NCBI GenBank assembly: GCA_037349105.1 | Contig: JAYJMM010000087.1 | Span: 918,501-982,500 of the forward strand | Reading direction: 5' to 3' | DNA length: 64,000 nucleotides | Source of the DNA: Limnomonas spitsbergensis | Lineage: Eukaryota; Chlorophyta; Chlorophyceae; Chlamydomonadales | Shown: positions 1 through 12,003 of the stretch, in pieces | Numbering within the stretch: the first letter of the stretch is position 1 | How the letters are laid out: each line of letters begins with the position of its first letter | Program-made: the position numbers and the translations under genes | Notes under the pieces: generated by a model | What the model was told of the DNA's origin: nothing | What the model saw: only the letters and a program-made list of their open reading frames with translations | The model's database searches: none

Positions 1-157
1 CCAGCAGCAGGGCGAGGTGTGTGCCTAACGCTTGCACCTGATACCCCTTTGCCGATGCTGGCAAGTTTGCTAGCACCAACAGAGCGTAAGAGCCAGCTGC
101 AGGGCGAGGTGCATGACTTACGCTTGCACCCAGTATCCTTTTGCCGATGCTGGCAAG
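1..157. repeat. Imperfect tandem duplication, ~92-bp period
   Basis: Two copies of the same segment lie head to tail (1-67 and 93-157). Both contain GGCGAGGTG, then CGCTTGCACC, and end in TTTGCCGATGCTGGCAAG. No coding frame is convincing. The rest of the stretch to 528 shows nothing I can assign. Confidence 0.7.
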
Positions 158-528
158 CTCTGCCTGATAGGAGAACCTGCAGAGCCAGTAGGAAGGCAAG
201 GCACGCTGCTACCGTCCCTACGTAACCTCCGCGTCTAGTACCCTTAAGACGTGTTTTATTAGCGGACAGGCAAAGCAAACAGCAAGTTCTGAGGACAGAA
301 ACAGTGCAAATTTAGGAGTGGAATAATTGTCAGTCACTAAATCCGTGCAGTGATGAAATACCGGTATAACCGCCAACCTAATGGTTACAGTGTGGATGGG
401 CCCTACCTGTCCATTGTCCTTTGAGCCCCCGACTCGCACTCCCCTGCTAACCACAGCTCGCGGTTCCTGCTGAACCCCAATGCGCCACTTGGTGACTGGG
501 CTGGGGCTCTCAGACTCCAGACAACTGC

Positions 529-789
529 ATGCCCTGGGCACTGCTCAACCTTCCCTGGGCACTGCTCAACCTTCCCTGGGCACTGCTCAACCTTCCCTGG
601 GCACTGCTCAACCTTCCCTGGGCACTGCTCAACCTTCCCTGGGCACTGCTCAACCTTCCCTGGGCACTGCTCAACCTTCCCTGGGCACTGCTCAACCTTC
701 CCTGGGCACTGCTCAACCTTCCCTGGGCACTGCTCAACCTTCCCTGGGCATTGCTCAACCTTCCCTGGGCACTGCTCAACCTTCCCTGC
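529..789. repeat. 21-bp minisatellite, 12 copies
   Basis: Near-perfect repeats of CAACCTTCCCTGGGCACTGCT. Only one copy differs visibly (ATTGCT for ACTGCT near 750). Because 21 is a multiple of three, all frames stay open on both strands, so the ORFs here are repeat artefacts. The high identity suggests recent expansion. Confidence 0.95.
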
Positions 790-854
790 TATCCTTGCAC
801 TTGATTCACACAAAGTATAAAGCGATAAATGATGCGCAATGCGGCGTGTATTAA

Positions 855-910
855 GGAAGCCACCCGTGACTCGTTCGGCCGTAGCACTAGGTGAGCTACC
901 ATGACTTGCT
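855..910. repeat. Dispersed repeat, copy 1 (second copy at 62950-63000)
   Basis: The segment with core TAGCACTAGGTGAGCTACCA, preceded by a CCGT-rich stretch, recurs at about 62950-63000 in the same orientation. Only two copies were seen, so the family cannot be assigned. Confidence 0.6.
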
Positions 911-943
911 TCACACTAATCAACACCTGAGGTGCTTGCGGCA

Positions 944-1300
944 AAGACTGCATGCCCTGCTGAAGACACTGACGTATCGACACCCTGCTGAAGACACTGA
1001 CGTATCGATCGACACCCTGCTGAAGACACTGACGTATTGACACCTAACTTATCCACACCAGACGTGCACATGAAAAGTGTGGACACCGTCCTGTAGGTGC
1101 CCCTGACGTATCCACACGTGAGAGATCCACACCCGAGCTGCACAAATCGACGTGTGGACACTGCCCTGCAGGTGCCCCTGGCATATCCACGTATGAATAT
1201 CCCACACTTATAAAATATGTATCCACACCTGAGGTGCATAAATCCAAGTGTGGACACTGCTCTGCAGGTGCCGCTGATGTATCCCATCGTCGAGTCCTTC
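944..1300. repeat. Two short tandem repeat blocks
   Basis: At 949-1045 there are three copies of a ~31-bp unit with the core CTGCTGAAGACACTGACGTAT. At 1050-1290 a longer (~55-110 bp) unit with TCCACACCTGAGGTGCA and GTGTGGACACTGCCCTGCAG recurs three times. The stretch 1300-2335 holds no gene I can support. Confidence 0.7.
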
Positions 1301-2335
1301 AAGCTCTGTCTCCAGGCAAGTGTATATGATAGGTTTCAGGGCTACTTCCAGGACCGTTGAGGGTATATGGTAAAGAGGTTACAGGAGCCATGCCTGCTGC
1401 CTGTGTTTGACCCTAGCCTGTCCTCGGGCGGCCGAGGAGGTTCGATGCGTACATCATTTTGTACACCCCCCACCCCAAAAGGCCCCAATTGCTTCATTGG
1501 CGTCAGTGCACTGTGCACGTCCTGGTCGTATTCCGCGTGAATGGGCCCCCGCAGGTAATAGGTGCTAAGCGCCTCAGATGCGACCCAAATAGTACTCGAC
1601 GCGTGTGGATCCCTGTCAAGTGTGTTGACTTAGGTCAGTGCTGAAATGAAGTGTGAAGGCAGGGCTGATTGTGTGGGCACGGGGCAGGTCAGAATGCGAC
1701 ATGGGGCTGGGTTCATATCAGGAAATTGGAAATGTCATGGAGCCTCTGGCTTTTGTAAATCCAGACGAAACGGACGTGCCACTGGACACGCAGGTTACGC
1801 GCTCATTGAGAAATCTAGTGCGCGTCCCATATTTGAATCCTGGGTTACTGGGTTCTGATATCCTTCACTTGTCGATGCTCCTAGACCTCGGGAAGCTCCC
1901 AGCCTCCGTACCTCCCCCCCGTCGTAATTCTCCTCCGACCACGCCCACCTCAGGCAGGCCGTAGGCGTCGAATCTTATCAGCATATTAGTCATGACAGGT
2001 CTCTGAATTATTTCCTTGGCTTTCCCCACCACGTAGTGGTGCCCAGGTCGAAAGAAAGGGACGTGCAATGCAAATCTTAAACATTGAAAGGCTGACATAC
2101 ACAATAAATGCCTTAAGCTATTGTTCCCTGACGATGAGTTGCACCAACGGTGCACCCAGTGAAAAGTGATCTGGGCCTGTCAAGCCTCCCCCGATTCGAA
2201 AACGTGCGCTAGTCAGGGCAGGGTTTTGAAAAGTGTTCGCTCGACAGGCAGAGGATTGTTTCCGGGCTTTGTGTGTACATGTGTATACTTTAACAGCACA
2301 CTAGTTCAGCATTTGGCATGTGGGGTCGTGCTGCG

Positions 2336-2470
2336 CAGGTGATCACGGTAGCACAATCCGGCTGAGCCTGTGCCATACCCTGCCGTATCATGGCACTTTG
2401 GTAGTACAATCCGGGTGAACCTGTGCCGTAATGCATTGCATCTTGCTGTATCGTGCTGTGTAGGTGATGT
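2336..2470. repeat. Dispersed tandem repeat, related to 58260-58470
   Basis: Units contain GGTAGCACAATCCGGCTGA followed by CCTGTGCCGTA and a TCATG or TCGTGC core, two to three times. The same unit occurs about four times at 58260-58470. No coding content. Confidence 0.65.
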
Positions 2471-2577
2471 CTCTGCCTCAGTTTCCTCTCAATGTATTGG
2501 GCAGCGTGCTCGCTCGCAACCGCACCGAGGTGCAGCGACCCATCACGCCATCAGACAAGTTGGTGTACAGGTCAGGG

Positions 2578-3062
2578 GAAGCAGAGAGGGGTTGGGGGAG
2601 AGGGCAGGGATGAGAGAGGAGGAGAGGCTGAGGGGACAGGGTTGGGGGCTGAGGGGAGAGGAAGGAGGGCTGGGGGGAGAGGAAGGAGGGTCTGGGGGGA
2701 GAGGGAGGAGGGGCTGGGGGGAGAGGGAGGAGGGGCTGGGGGGACAGGGTTGGGGGCTGAGGGGAGGGGAAAAGGGGCTGGGTGGAGAGAGAAGGAGGGG
2801 CTGAGGGGAGAAGAGGGAGAGAAAGGGGAGGATGGGGGTGCAAGAGGCTGAGGGTAGAAAGGTGGAGGGGCTGAGGGGAGATAAGAGGGAGAGAAAGGGG
2901 AGGATCGGGGTGCAAGAGGCTGAAGGTAGAAAGGTGGAGGGGCTGGGGGAGGAGAAGAGGAGGGAGATGAGAGGGTTGGGGGGAGAGATTGAGAGAAGGG
3001 GGGGGGGGGGGGGAGGGAGGGGGGGGGGGGGGACAAGGGAGGAGAAGGGGAGTGGGGCTAGC
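2578..3062 (+). repeat. Polypurine (GGGGA-rich) tract
   Basis: Almost 500 bp of nearly uninterrupted G/A on the plus strand, made of short units such as GGGGAGAGGGAGGAGGGGCTGG and ending in a long G run at about 3000-3033. Such mirror-type purine tracts can form G-quadruplex or triplex DNA. The many overlapping ORFs are low-complexity artefacts. Confidence 0.9.
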
Positions 3063-3340
3063 TCCCCGTTGCTTTTGTACACGGATAGTATGCCGCCTCT
3101 TGGCAGCAGCACCCTGTCTTCCTCTGGTTGACCATCCACTAGGTTGTGGGCTCATGTCCCCGCTGTTGTTTCTGCTGTTGCTGCTGCCCCTGCTCCTGCT
3201 GCTGCTGACAGCATCAACCTGACAGCATCACCCCCTGAAGTTTACTTAACCTCTCAGCCTAATCCCTGTAGCATCTCCTTCTGTGCTTTATCATGATATG
3301 CAGCAAATTACAGTGCTCTCCTGGCTGCTTCATCCTGCAG

Positions 3341-6300
3341 TTGCCGAGTCGGCCCTGAGTTCAGAATCACGGCCAAGGGAGATACCGAGGCAGAGCTCAT
3401 CAGCACTGCAACTGGGGAAGGTATGTGTGGGGGCTGAGGTCTAAACCCTAAATCCTGCAACTTATAACCTAAACCCTAAATCCTTAAACCTAAAATCGTT
3501 AACCTTAAATCCTTAAATCCTAAAACCTTAAACCTAACCCCTAAATCCTGCATCTTAAACCCAACCTTGACCCTTTAAACTCAATTACCAGGGTAAGGTG
3601 TGTGTGGGAGGGGGGGGGGAGAGTCCATGTTCATTTGGGGTGTAGGAATAAGGGGTCCCACCTGTCCTAGAAGTGGGTACCCTTACCCTAAACCATGCTT
3701 GACCACATAATATCTGAGGTCGGAAGAGACCGAGTATTCGTGGATAGGAGTCGACGTTTGTTTTTGATGTAGATTGACCTTTCTGAGTTTGGGAGCATTT
3801 AGGTTTTTGATGAGCAGGCGAAGGTCTGTCAGGGTTTGTGAGCAAGTGAAAGGCGTTTGGAATGTTGGGAGCAAGCGAAGGCCTAGGTCCGGGTCTAGAA
3901 GCAAGCAAGGGAAGTTCGTATTTTGGGAACATGTTAAGGTCTGACGGAGTTTGGGAGCCAGCTGATAATTATATTGTTGGGGGAGCAAGCGATGTGGGGA
4001 GGAAGGGCTGTGATGAGAGCCTAATGATCCGTGCTGCACCACTTTGCGTGGGGTGGTGTTTCTTTTCTGTACGGTCTGCCTATCCTTTTGAGCTGTCATC
4101 CTAGATCCTACCTTTGTATCATTCCGAGCTGTGATCCAAGTAAGGAGCCTAGATCCTGCCTTATTATGATGCTCGGTTGTGATCCAAAGATCCTAGATCC
4201 TGCCTTATTATGATGCTCGGTTGTGATCCAAAGATACTAGATCCTGCCTTATTATGATCCTCCGTTGTTATCCAAAGATCCTAGATCCTGCCTTATTATG
4301 ATCCTCTGTTGTGATCCAAAGATCCTAGATCCTGCCTGGTTTAAATCGTATCTGTGATCTGAGGATCTTTGTCCTGCCTTACAAAATTTATGAGCGTGAT
4401 CCTAGATCCTCTCTGATTGTACTCCTGAGCTAAGATCCAAGGATCCTACATCCTGCCTGGTTGGAATCCTGAACTAAGATCCAAGGATCCTAGCTAGATC
4501 CTGCCTGATTTTAACCCTGAGCTATGATCCAAGGATCCTACATCTTGCCTGGTTTGAATCCTGAGCTATGATCCAAGGATCCTACATCCTGCCTGGTTTG
4601 AATCCTGAGCTAAGATCCAAGGACCCTACATCCTGTCTGGTTTGAATCCTGTGCTATGATCAAAGGATCCTATATCCTGCCTGGTTTGAATCCTGAGCTA
4701 TGATCCAAGGATCTTACATCCTGCCTGGTTTGAATCCTGAGCTATGATCCAAGGATCCTACATCCTGCCTGGTTTGAATCCTGAGCTATGATCCAAGGAT
4801 CTTACATCCTGCCTGGTTTGAATCCTAAACTAAGATTTACGGATCCTACATCCTGCCTGGTTTGAATCCTGAGCTATGATCCAAGGATCCTACATCCTGC
4901 CTGATTCAAACCCTGAGCTATGACCCAAGGATCCTACATCCTGCCTGGTTTGAATCCTAAACTAAGATTTACGGATCCTAGCTAGATCCTGCCTGATTTA
5001 AACCCTGAGCTATGATCCAAGGACCCTACATCCTGCCTGGTTTGAATCCTGTGCTATGATCCAAGATTCCAAGGATCCTACATCCTGCCTGGTTTGAATC
5101 CTGAGCTAAGATCCAAGGTTCCTACATCCTGCCTGGTTTGAATCCTGTGCTATGATCAAAGGATCCTATATCCTGCCTGGTTTGAATCCTGAGCTATGAC
5201 CCAAGGATCCTACATCCTGCCTGATTCAAACCCTGAGCTATGATCCAAGGATCCTACATCCTGCCTGATTTGAATCCTAACCTAAGATCCAAGGATCCTT
5301 CCTCGATCCTGCCAGGTTTTAACCCTGAGCTATGATCCAAGGATCCTACATCTCGCCTGGTTTGAATCCTGAGCTGTGATCCAAGGATCCTAGATCCTGC
5401 CTTCTTAAAATTTAAAGGTGTGATCCAGAGATCCTAGATCCTGCATACATAGTATGAATCCTGATCTAAGATTTATCGGTTACCCTGGATCCTGCATACA
5501 TAGTATGAATCTTGATTTAAGGTATATCTGTTGCCCTGGGTCCTGTCATTGCCGGGGCCCTCACTCCCAACCAGCCTGTGTGATATCTGAGTTGCATCCA
5601 ACCTAGATTTTTCAAATCCTAGGCCGTTAGCCCAGGATAAACTCTGCCAAGCCTTAAGCCCTTGCTGTGGTAGTGACAGTGAGTCAGTGACTTCATACAC
5701 AGCCTACTTTAAAAGGGCCGGGCAGTGCCACAACAGGTATGCGAGCTGAGAAAAATATCTGGCTCAGACCCAAGCACTGTATAATCTGCAACTTAGTAAA
5801 ATGTCAGAGGTTGGCTGATCCAAAGATTAGATAGCGAGAATAAAATGTAGTTCAACTCTTTATCTACGCCAGGCAATTCTGAATCGTTAGACCCTCCTCC
5901 AGTATTCTGGAACCCAATTTGAAAACAAACCCCCCCCCTCCCTTTCTGGCCTCCTCCAGACGGTCAAGAGGTATGGCGCAGCACCCTTACTCTGATCGTG
6001 TTGGGCAAGAATCGGAACAAGGGAGCTGCCACTGCTGCCGCTGCTGCTCCTGTAACACCCATGGTAGGGTGACACCTACATACGGGGATATCTAGACTAG
6101 TGTGGTGACAAGGGAACAAGTGTGTTAGGTGTGCCAAGGTAGCCACCGCTGCTGCTGTGAAGGAGCTGCCACCGCTGCTGCTGCTCCTGCTGTAATACCC
6201 AAGGTAGAGTGACACCTGGATATGGGTATATCTGGACTAGTGTAGGGACCAGGGAACGAGTGTGGTAGGTTTTTCAAGGGAGCCACCGCTGCTGCTGTCA

Positions 6301-9300
6301 AGGGAGCTGCCACCGCTGCTGCTGCTCCTGCTGTAATACCCAAGGTAGCGTGACACCTGGGTATGGGGATATCTGAACTGCTGGTAGAGTGACAAGGGAA
6401 CAATGGACAGGCTGCCCGCATGGTACCAATTTGATCTTGACTGCCAATTTGATTGTGACTACCAGTAATGCAACATCTAATTTGATCGTGACTGGCAGCA
6501 TCGACTCTCATGCAGAACCTGCTGATACTCCACCATGAGACTTGAGTGGAGGCTTCCTTGGGCAGTGATGATGCTGCTGGTTAGTTTTATCCAAAGCCGA
6601 TTGTATCGCTGTAACCACTCGCATTTCCCTCAATCCCCCAAAATACACCGGCAGGAGGCCTTGGAGGAGGCTGAGATCTGGAGGCTGGGCGGAGACACCG
6701 GTCGCAAGTACGGGCTTCTCAACGGGGACCTGAACCCCATTCACATGTGAGCACATGGGCCTCAACCCATCCACCTAGATCCTGAACCGTATACCCTCAA
6801 CTGATAACTCATCCCCAACACGCATTTGAAGACGCTGGTAACGGCGCGGATGTGACCACAGCCCCAAGCTGTGTTGTTTCCTTAACCTCCACGCCCTTAC
6901 AGGGCGTAGCTTTCTTTCTTTCTGAAGATGTTGATCTTCACGGTTGAGGCTCATCCCCTTCAAAAGTGATCACACCTTATTTCTTAAGCCTGGACCCTAA
7001 ACAAGGGTCAATCCTTTAATGACTGAATTGATACGCCACCTGCATACGCCACCTTGTGTGGCGAGGAAGCCTCCTGCCCGGAGCATGGGACATGGCTACC
7101 ATCATTGCAGTCCAAGTGTGTATCACCTTGCTGGAGTGGCTGCTGAATAGCTATTTCCCCACCTGAAGTTAGCTTTGCTTGATCGTGTATGTATCCCAGA
7201 GCCTCATCAGTCACCTCCATCAAGTCTGACATGGAATGGATTAAAGCACTTGCCATCACAGCCAGCCCAGGGATGGCCTTACCTAGTTACTTGCCCAGGC
7301 AACCCGGCGCAATAATACAAGCTTGGTGTGCTTTAACTCCCCGGGGATGGCCTTAGGTGCCCGTGCCATACTTTGCATGGCAAGTCTTGATGTGCTTGCC
7401 CTCCGTGGGGATAACTTTACCTGCTCAATGCTCATGCAATCCAGTGCAATATAATTTTGGTGTGCTCCCCTCTGATGGCCTTTGTTTCCATGCAATCCTT
7501 TGCCATGCTTCATGTGCAGGAGCTCCCAGGGGATGGCCCTAGTTGCTTGAGCATTATAACCGCCTGCCCTCTCGCTGTGTATGGCCTCCCATCCCCGCAG
7601 CCACCCCTTCACTAGCTGTCTGTTTGGATTTAAGCGGCCAATCGCCCACGCACTGTTCCTGGTGGCTCGAGCGGAGGCTGCCATTCGTAACGCCGGTGGG
7701 TGGATCGGAAAGGATATGACATCCACTGAGGAACTATTAGATGGGCCCTGGTAGATGGGCCCTGGTGGCGCGAGCGGAGGCTGCCATTCGTAACGCTGGT
7801 GGGTGGCTGGGTGGAGGGGGGGGAGCAGAGGTTGGGTGGGTGGTGGGTGGCTGGCTGGCTGGTGGGTGGTAGGTGGGTGGATGGGAAGGCAGAGGCGAGA
7901 AAGTGTATGACATACACTGAGCAAATGATAGATGGACCCCGGTTGGCTCAAGCGGACAAGGGCCCATGATATGTACATTTTAGCGAGGGTGCCGATGAGT
8001 TCTAGTGGCCAAATGGCCCATGCCCTGTACCTTTCAGTGAGGGCGCTTTGGGGTTATAGTTAAGTTACCAGCCGTAAGCCGGTCCTCATGGGCCCATTGC
8101 TGGTCGCACGGCTCCCTCCCCCCAAGGGCAGCCGGGTGGTAATGCGCACTTGAACAACTAAAGATATGCTCATTTGCCAGTGGCCTTCCCTCTCAAAGTA
8201 TGTCTGCATCTGAAAGAACATGCCTCATTCAGGGCATGTTATGATCTACGGGTGCAGTGCCTCACCTCCGCAGATATCACACTGATATCAATATATCACT
8301 GAGACATCACTCCATGGTGTCACTCTGTTATCACTATGATATCACACTGTCGTGAGTGACTGCAGCCTGCCCTTGCATGCCTCAGGGTACACTTGTGATC
8401 TGTGTAGAAAGAAAGAAAGATATGCCCCGTGGAAGGCGTTAGAGTTAAGGGAACAGCGCAGCCTGGGCTGAAGGGACATCCGCACCGTTACTGTTGATCT
8501 GTGCGTTCACCATCATCGGCTAACGAATCTCTCTCATCACACGCCATTTTCTCTCAGGAGTGATTGGAACTTGCGCTTGTGTGTCTATTGGCAGACTTTT
8601 GATGTGTGTCCTCCATCGTCTGCTGACATCAATGTCATCACATGCCATTGTCTCTCAGGAGTGATTGGAACTTGCGTTTGCGTGTCTATTGGCAGACTTT
8701 TGATGTGTGTCCTCCATCGTCTGCTGATATCAATGTCATCACATGCCATCGTCTCTCAGGAGTGATTGGAACTTGTGTTTGCGTGTCTATTGGCAGACTT
8801 TTGATGTGTGTCCTCCATCGTCTGCTGATATCAATGTCATCACATGCCATTGTCTCTCAGGAGTGATTGGAACTTGCGCTTGCGTGTCTATTGGCAGACT
8901 TTTGATGTGTGTCCTCCATCGTCTGCTGATATCAATGTCATCACATGCCATTGTCTCTCAGGAGTGATTGCAACTTGCGCTTGCATGCCTGATGGCAGAA
9001 TTTCGATCCTCCATCGTCTGCTAACAAATCTCTCTGATCACACATCATTTTCTTTCAGGAGTGATTGCAACTTACCCCTGCGTGCTAGAGACGGAGTTCA
9101 AGCGCCCAACTCTTCTTCCGGTGAGTTTACAAAGCGCTTATTCCAGTAAAAAAGGAAGAAAGTGTTTTAGAAACTGAAATGTTAATGAACCAGGGGGACA
9201 ATGACGTTGAGTCCCAGCACCCTCGCTTACCGATCAGGGGATAGCAGAATCAGGAGATTGCAGAATCAGGAGATTGCAGAATCAGCAGATTGCAGAATCA

Positions 9301-12003
9301 GCAGATAGCAGAATCAGCAGATTGCAGAATCAGCAGATAGCAGAATCAGCAGATAGCAGAATCAGCAGATAGCAGAATCAGCAGATAGCAGAACCAGGAG
9401 ATTGCAGAATCAGCAGATAGCAGAACCAGCAGATAGCAGAATCAGCAGATTGCAGAATCAGCAGATAGCAGAATCAGCAGATAGCAGAATCAGCAGATAG
9501 CAGAATCAGCAGATAGCAGAATCAGCAGATAGCAGAATCAGCAGATAGCAGAATCAGCAGATAGCAGAATCAGCAGATAGCAGAATCAGCAGATAGCAGA
9601 ATCAGCAGATAGCAGAATCAGCAGATAGCAGAACCAGCAGATAGCAGAATCAGCAGATTGCAGAATCAGCAGATAGCAGAATCAGCAGATAGCAGAATCA
9701 GCAGATAGCAGAATCAGCAGATAGCAGAATCAGCAGATAGCAGAATCAGCAGATAGCAGAATCAGCAGATAGCAGAATCAGCAGATAGCAGAATCAGCAG
9801 ATAGCAGAATCAGCAGATAGCAGAATCAGCAGATAGCAGAATCAGCAGATTGCAGAATCAGCAGATTGCAGAATCAGCAGATAGCAGAATCAGCAGATTG
9901 CAGAATCAGCAGATAGCAGAATCAGCAGATTGCAGAATCAGCAGATTGCAGAATCAGCAGATAGCAGAATCAGCAGATTGCAGAATCAGCAGATAGCAGA
10001 ATCAGCAGATAGCAGAATCAGCAGATAGCAGAATCAGCAGATAGCAGAATCAGCAGATAGCAGAATCAGCAGATAGCAGAATCAGCAGATAGCAGAATCA
10101 GCAGATTGCAGAATCAGCAGATAGCAGAATCAGCAGATAGCAGAATCAGCAGATAGCAGAATCAGCAGATAGCAGAATCAGCAGATAGCAGAATCAGCAG
10201 ATTGCAGAATCAGCAGATAGCAGAATCAGCAGATAGCAGAATCAGCAGATAGCAGAATCAGCAGATAGCAGAATCAGCAGATAGCAGAATCAGCAGATAG
10301 CAGAATCAGCAGATAGCAGAATCAGCAGATTGCAGAATCAGCAGATAGCAGAATCAGCAGATTGCAGAATCAGCAGATAGCAGAATCAGCAGATAGCAGA
10401 ATCAGCAGATAGCAGAACCAGGAGATTGCAGAATCAGCAGATAGCAGAATCAGCAGATTGCAGAATCAGCAGATAGCAGAATCAGCAGATAGCAGAATCA
10501 GCAGATAGCAGAATCAGCAGATAGCAGAATCAGCAGATAGCAGAATCAGCAGATAGCAGAATCAGCAGATAGCAGAATCAGCAGATAGCAGAATCAGCAG
10601 ATTGCAGAATCAGCAGATAGCAGAATCAGCAGATAGCAGAATCAGCAGATTGCAGAATCAGCAGATAGCAGAACCAGCAGATTGCAGAATCAGCAGATAG
10701 CAGAATCAGCAGATAGCAGAATCAGCAGATAGCAGAATCAGCAGATAGCATAAGTCAGTGTGATGAATGATGTGGAAATAAATAAAGAAGCTTGACATTG
10801 CAAAGTTGTGAGCAGCTGGCTGTCGCACTCTTGACTCCGTCAGCGAGTAATCGAGTACCATACAATATGCTGTTTAAAGTTCATTGTTATTTGAAATGCG
10901 ACTTCGGTTTAAACAACAGAGCTCGCCATATCAACAGTATAGTGTCTGGCTGCATGTTGACTGTCTGAAACCATCTGGGCAGTGAAGCCTTTTATCCATG
11001 CACGCCATCATAGCCTGCTGACGGGGCGAAGGGGATCCAGAGGTGACACGATGATGAGTGGCAGGATGGGGGGGGGCGGGTTGAAAGCCATGTCGAGGGA
11101 TACAGGCATTGCTGAACCTCGCGCGAGGGCTGTGAAACGATACTGAAATGGGCCCACGCCGCCGCCGTGCCGCTGACCTTACCTCGACCGCATGCAGCGT
11201 CCTGGCAGGTTTTGTTGGCGATGCAGCTTATGACGACGGTACACCTATGTGCACTGCTCAATAGGTGCGCCTGTGTGTTAATGACGTTACACCTCTGTGC
11301 CATGCTGAAATGAAGCTCGGCCACGTCGACAAACAAAAAGTCAGTTAGGATCGCCTGCGTGTGCATCAGGCTGCCTAGCTGGGTGCTCAAGGAAAGAGAG
11401 GAGGGAATTTGTGGATAAATGGAAAATAGGTTTGGAAAGAAAAGGACGTCTGTTGGTGATACAGGTGCCGTGACTACTGCCAATCAGAGTTCGTCAGGTC
11501 ATTTATAATGCGGTCTGAACAGTTGGGCGCCCACGCGGCCGAGCCTTCTTGTGCATGGCCCAGAGGTGTAACGTCACTAACTTGCGGAGGTGAAATCACG
11601 AATGCGGTGGTGGATGCGTTGTGCACTTAAGGCATCAATGGCGATCAGAGATCTGCTGGCGATGCAGACCCTTAACCCAAAACCCTTAGCCCAAAGCCCT
11701 TGAACCCTATGCGGTGGTGAATGCTTTTTGCTCTGCAGGCGTCCCTGGCGATCAGAGATCTGCTGGCGATGCAGACCTTAAACCCAAAACCCAAAACCCT
11801 TAACCCAAAGCCCTTAACCCTAAACCCTAATGCGGTGGTGGATGCTTTTTGCTCTGTAGGCATCTCTGGCAATGCAGATGCCGTCGAGAGCAAGCATGGA
11901 AGCCAGCGTCAAGAGTAAGCCAGGCTGCATTGCATTTTCCATTGTCACCAAAGACACGGCTTCCAAGGATGTCATTGTGGGCAAGCTCACGAGCTCGGCT
12001 TGA
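3341..12003 (+). CDS. MaoC-like hot-dog dehydratase, 3' exons (5' end not found)
   Basis: Exons I can join: 3341-3420 (tentative), 6655-6746, 7601-7695, 9059-9120 and 11860-12003 (stop TGA). The last four join in frame through GT-AG introns. The product has the hydratase-2 signature: GRKYGLLNGDLNPIHIHP holds the Asp and His that in this family activate water, followed by LFGFKRPIAHA and the late motif FKRPTLLP. Known MaoC/R-hydratase proteins hydrate trans-2-enoyl thioesters or dehydrate 3-hydroxyacyl thioesters in fatty-acid metabolism; that reaction is inferred here. The C-terminus ends GKLTSSA. The exon at 3341-3420 reads as a plausible preceding beta strand region (GPEFRITAKGDTEAELIST), but its phase (1) does not match the next exon (0), so at least one small exon is missing. 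N-terminal exons may lie in unassigned sequence or outside the window. Introns contain decayed copies of the gene's own splice sites. Confidence 0.8.
3435..3560. repeat. Interstitial telomere-like tract
   Basis: Degenerate CCCTAAA/CCTTAAA units inside the MaoC intron. This is the plant and green-algal telomere motif in interstitial, diverged form. From 3560 to 4085 I see no supportable feature. Confidence 0.75.
4085..5490. repeat. ~43-bp minisatellite, about 30 diverged copies
   Basis: The unit is roughly GATCCAAGGATCCTACATCC plus TGCCTGGTTTGAATCCTGAGCTAT. Copies vary by substitutions and small indels, and there are higher-order blocks. It fills much of the intron before the exon at 6655. 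No coding signal. Confidence 0.92.
6000..6400. repeat. ~165-bp tandem repeat with CTG/GCC trinucleotide core
   Basis: Three copies of a unit combining GGAGCTGCCACCGCTGCTGC with TGTAATACCCAAGGTAG and GGATATCTGGACTAGTGT. The triplet core keeps minus-strand frames open, giving Ala-rich ORFs that I do not regard as genes. Confidence 0.8.
6837..6925 (+). mobile_element. SINE-like ~90-bp element, copy 1
   Basis: Starts GGTAACGGCGCGGATGTG, carries the short hairpin ACGCCCTTACAGGGCGT and ends in a CTTT-type tail. It is one of seven dispersed copies in this window (also 8404, 26992, 43408, 58166, 61043 and 61418). A simple tail and a conserved internal hairpin suggest a retroposon; no promoter boxes could be confirmed. 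Confidence 0.6.
7655..7960. repeat. Tandem copies of the MaoC exon 7601-7695 donor end
   Basis: The exon end GAGCGGAGGCTGCCATTCGT plus AACGCCG/GTGGGTGG is repeated at about 7763-7805, with the donor GT still present. It is followed by GGTGGGTGGCTGG simple repeat apparently grown from the intron start. A third, weaker copy is near 7925. Confidence 0.7.
8404..8486 (-). mobile_element. SINE-like ~90-bp element, copy 2
   Basis: Reverse-oriented member: GAAA-type tract, hairpin ATGCCCCGTGGAAGGCGT, then AACAGCGCAGCCTGGGCTGA and CGCACCGTTAC. It is the most diverged hairpin of the set. Confidence 0.6.
8550..9058 (+). repeat. 101-bp array carrying the MaoC 3' splice site
   Basis: About five copies of a 101-bp unit, each containing CTCTCAG followed by GAGTGATTGGAACTTGCG. 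This is the same junction as the functional acceptor at 9058/9059 (CTTTCAG then GAGTGATTGCAACTTACC). The true exon is the last, most diverged member. 101 bp is not a multiple of three, so the ORFs crossing it are incidental. Confidence 0.9.
9235..10750. repeat. 16-bp minisatellite, ~94 copies, two main variants
   Basis: Unit AGCAGAATCAGCAGAT, with a common variant in which the junction reads ATTGCAG rather than ATAGCAG. Rare CAGAACCAG variants also occur. It lies in the last MaoC intron. There are no spacers, so it is not CRISPR, and the 16-bp period is out of frame. Confidence 0.97.
11505..11575 (+). mobile_element. LINE 3'-end fragment (plus orientation)
   Basis: Matches the 3' terminal sequence shared by the LINE copies in this window: GTTGGGCGCCCACGCGGCCG followed by GCCCAGAGGTGTAACGT. 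Smaller pieces (GACGTTACACCTCTG) lie near 11280, and a more diverged plus copy is at 12150-12300. Confidence 0.65.
11600..11859 (+). repeat. Decayed copies of the acceptor of the last MaoC exon
   Basis: The acceptor context GCGGTGGTGGATGCTTTTTG plus CTCTGTAG/GCATCTCTGGC (functional, 11859/11860) is preceded by a copy at 11709-11775 (CTCTGCAG/GCGTCCCTGGCG) and a weaker one at 11608-11670. Telomere-like AACCCTAAACCC separates the copies. Confidence 0.8.

Noticed and set aside
403..854. Pairs of overlapping ORFs on both strands
   Set aside because: They arise from the 21-bp minisatellite at 529-789.
2478..3155. Long Pro/Ser/Leu ORFs on the minus strand
   Set aside because: Low-complexity translation of a polypurine/polypyrimidine tract.
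9235..10750. Regular short repeats suggesting a CRISPR array
   Set aside because: The 16-bp units abut without spacers and the window is eukaryotic; it is a minisatellite.
10992..11483. 163-codon minus-strand ORF
   Set aside because: It lies in the last MaoC intron over fragments of LINE 3' ends and has no recognisable domain.
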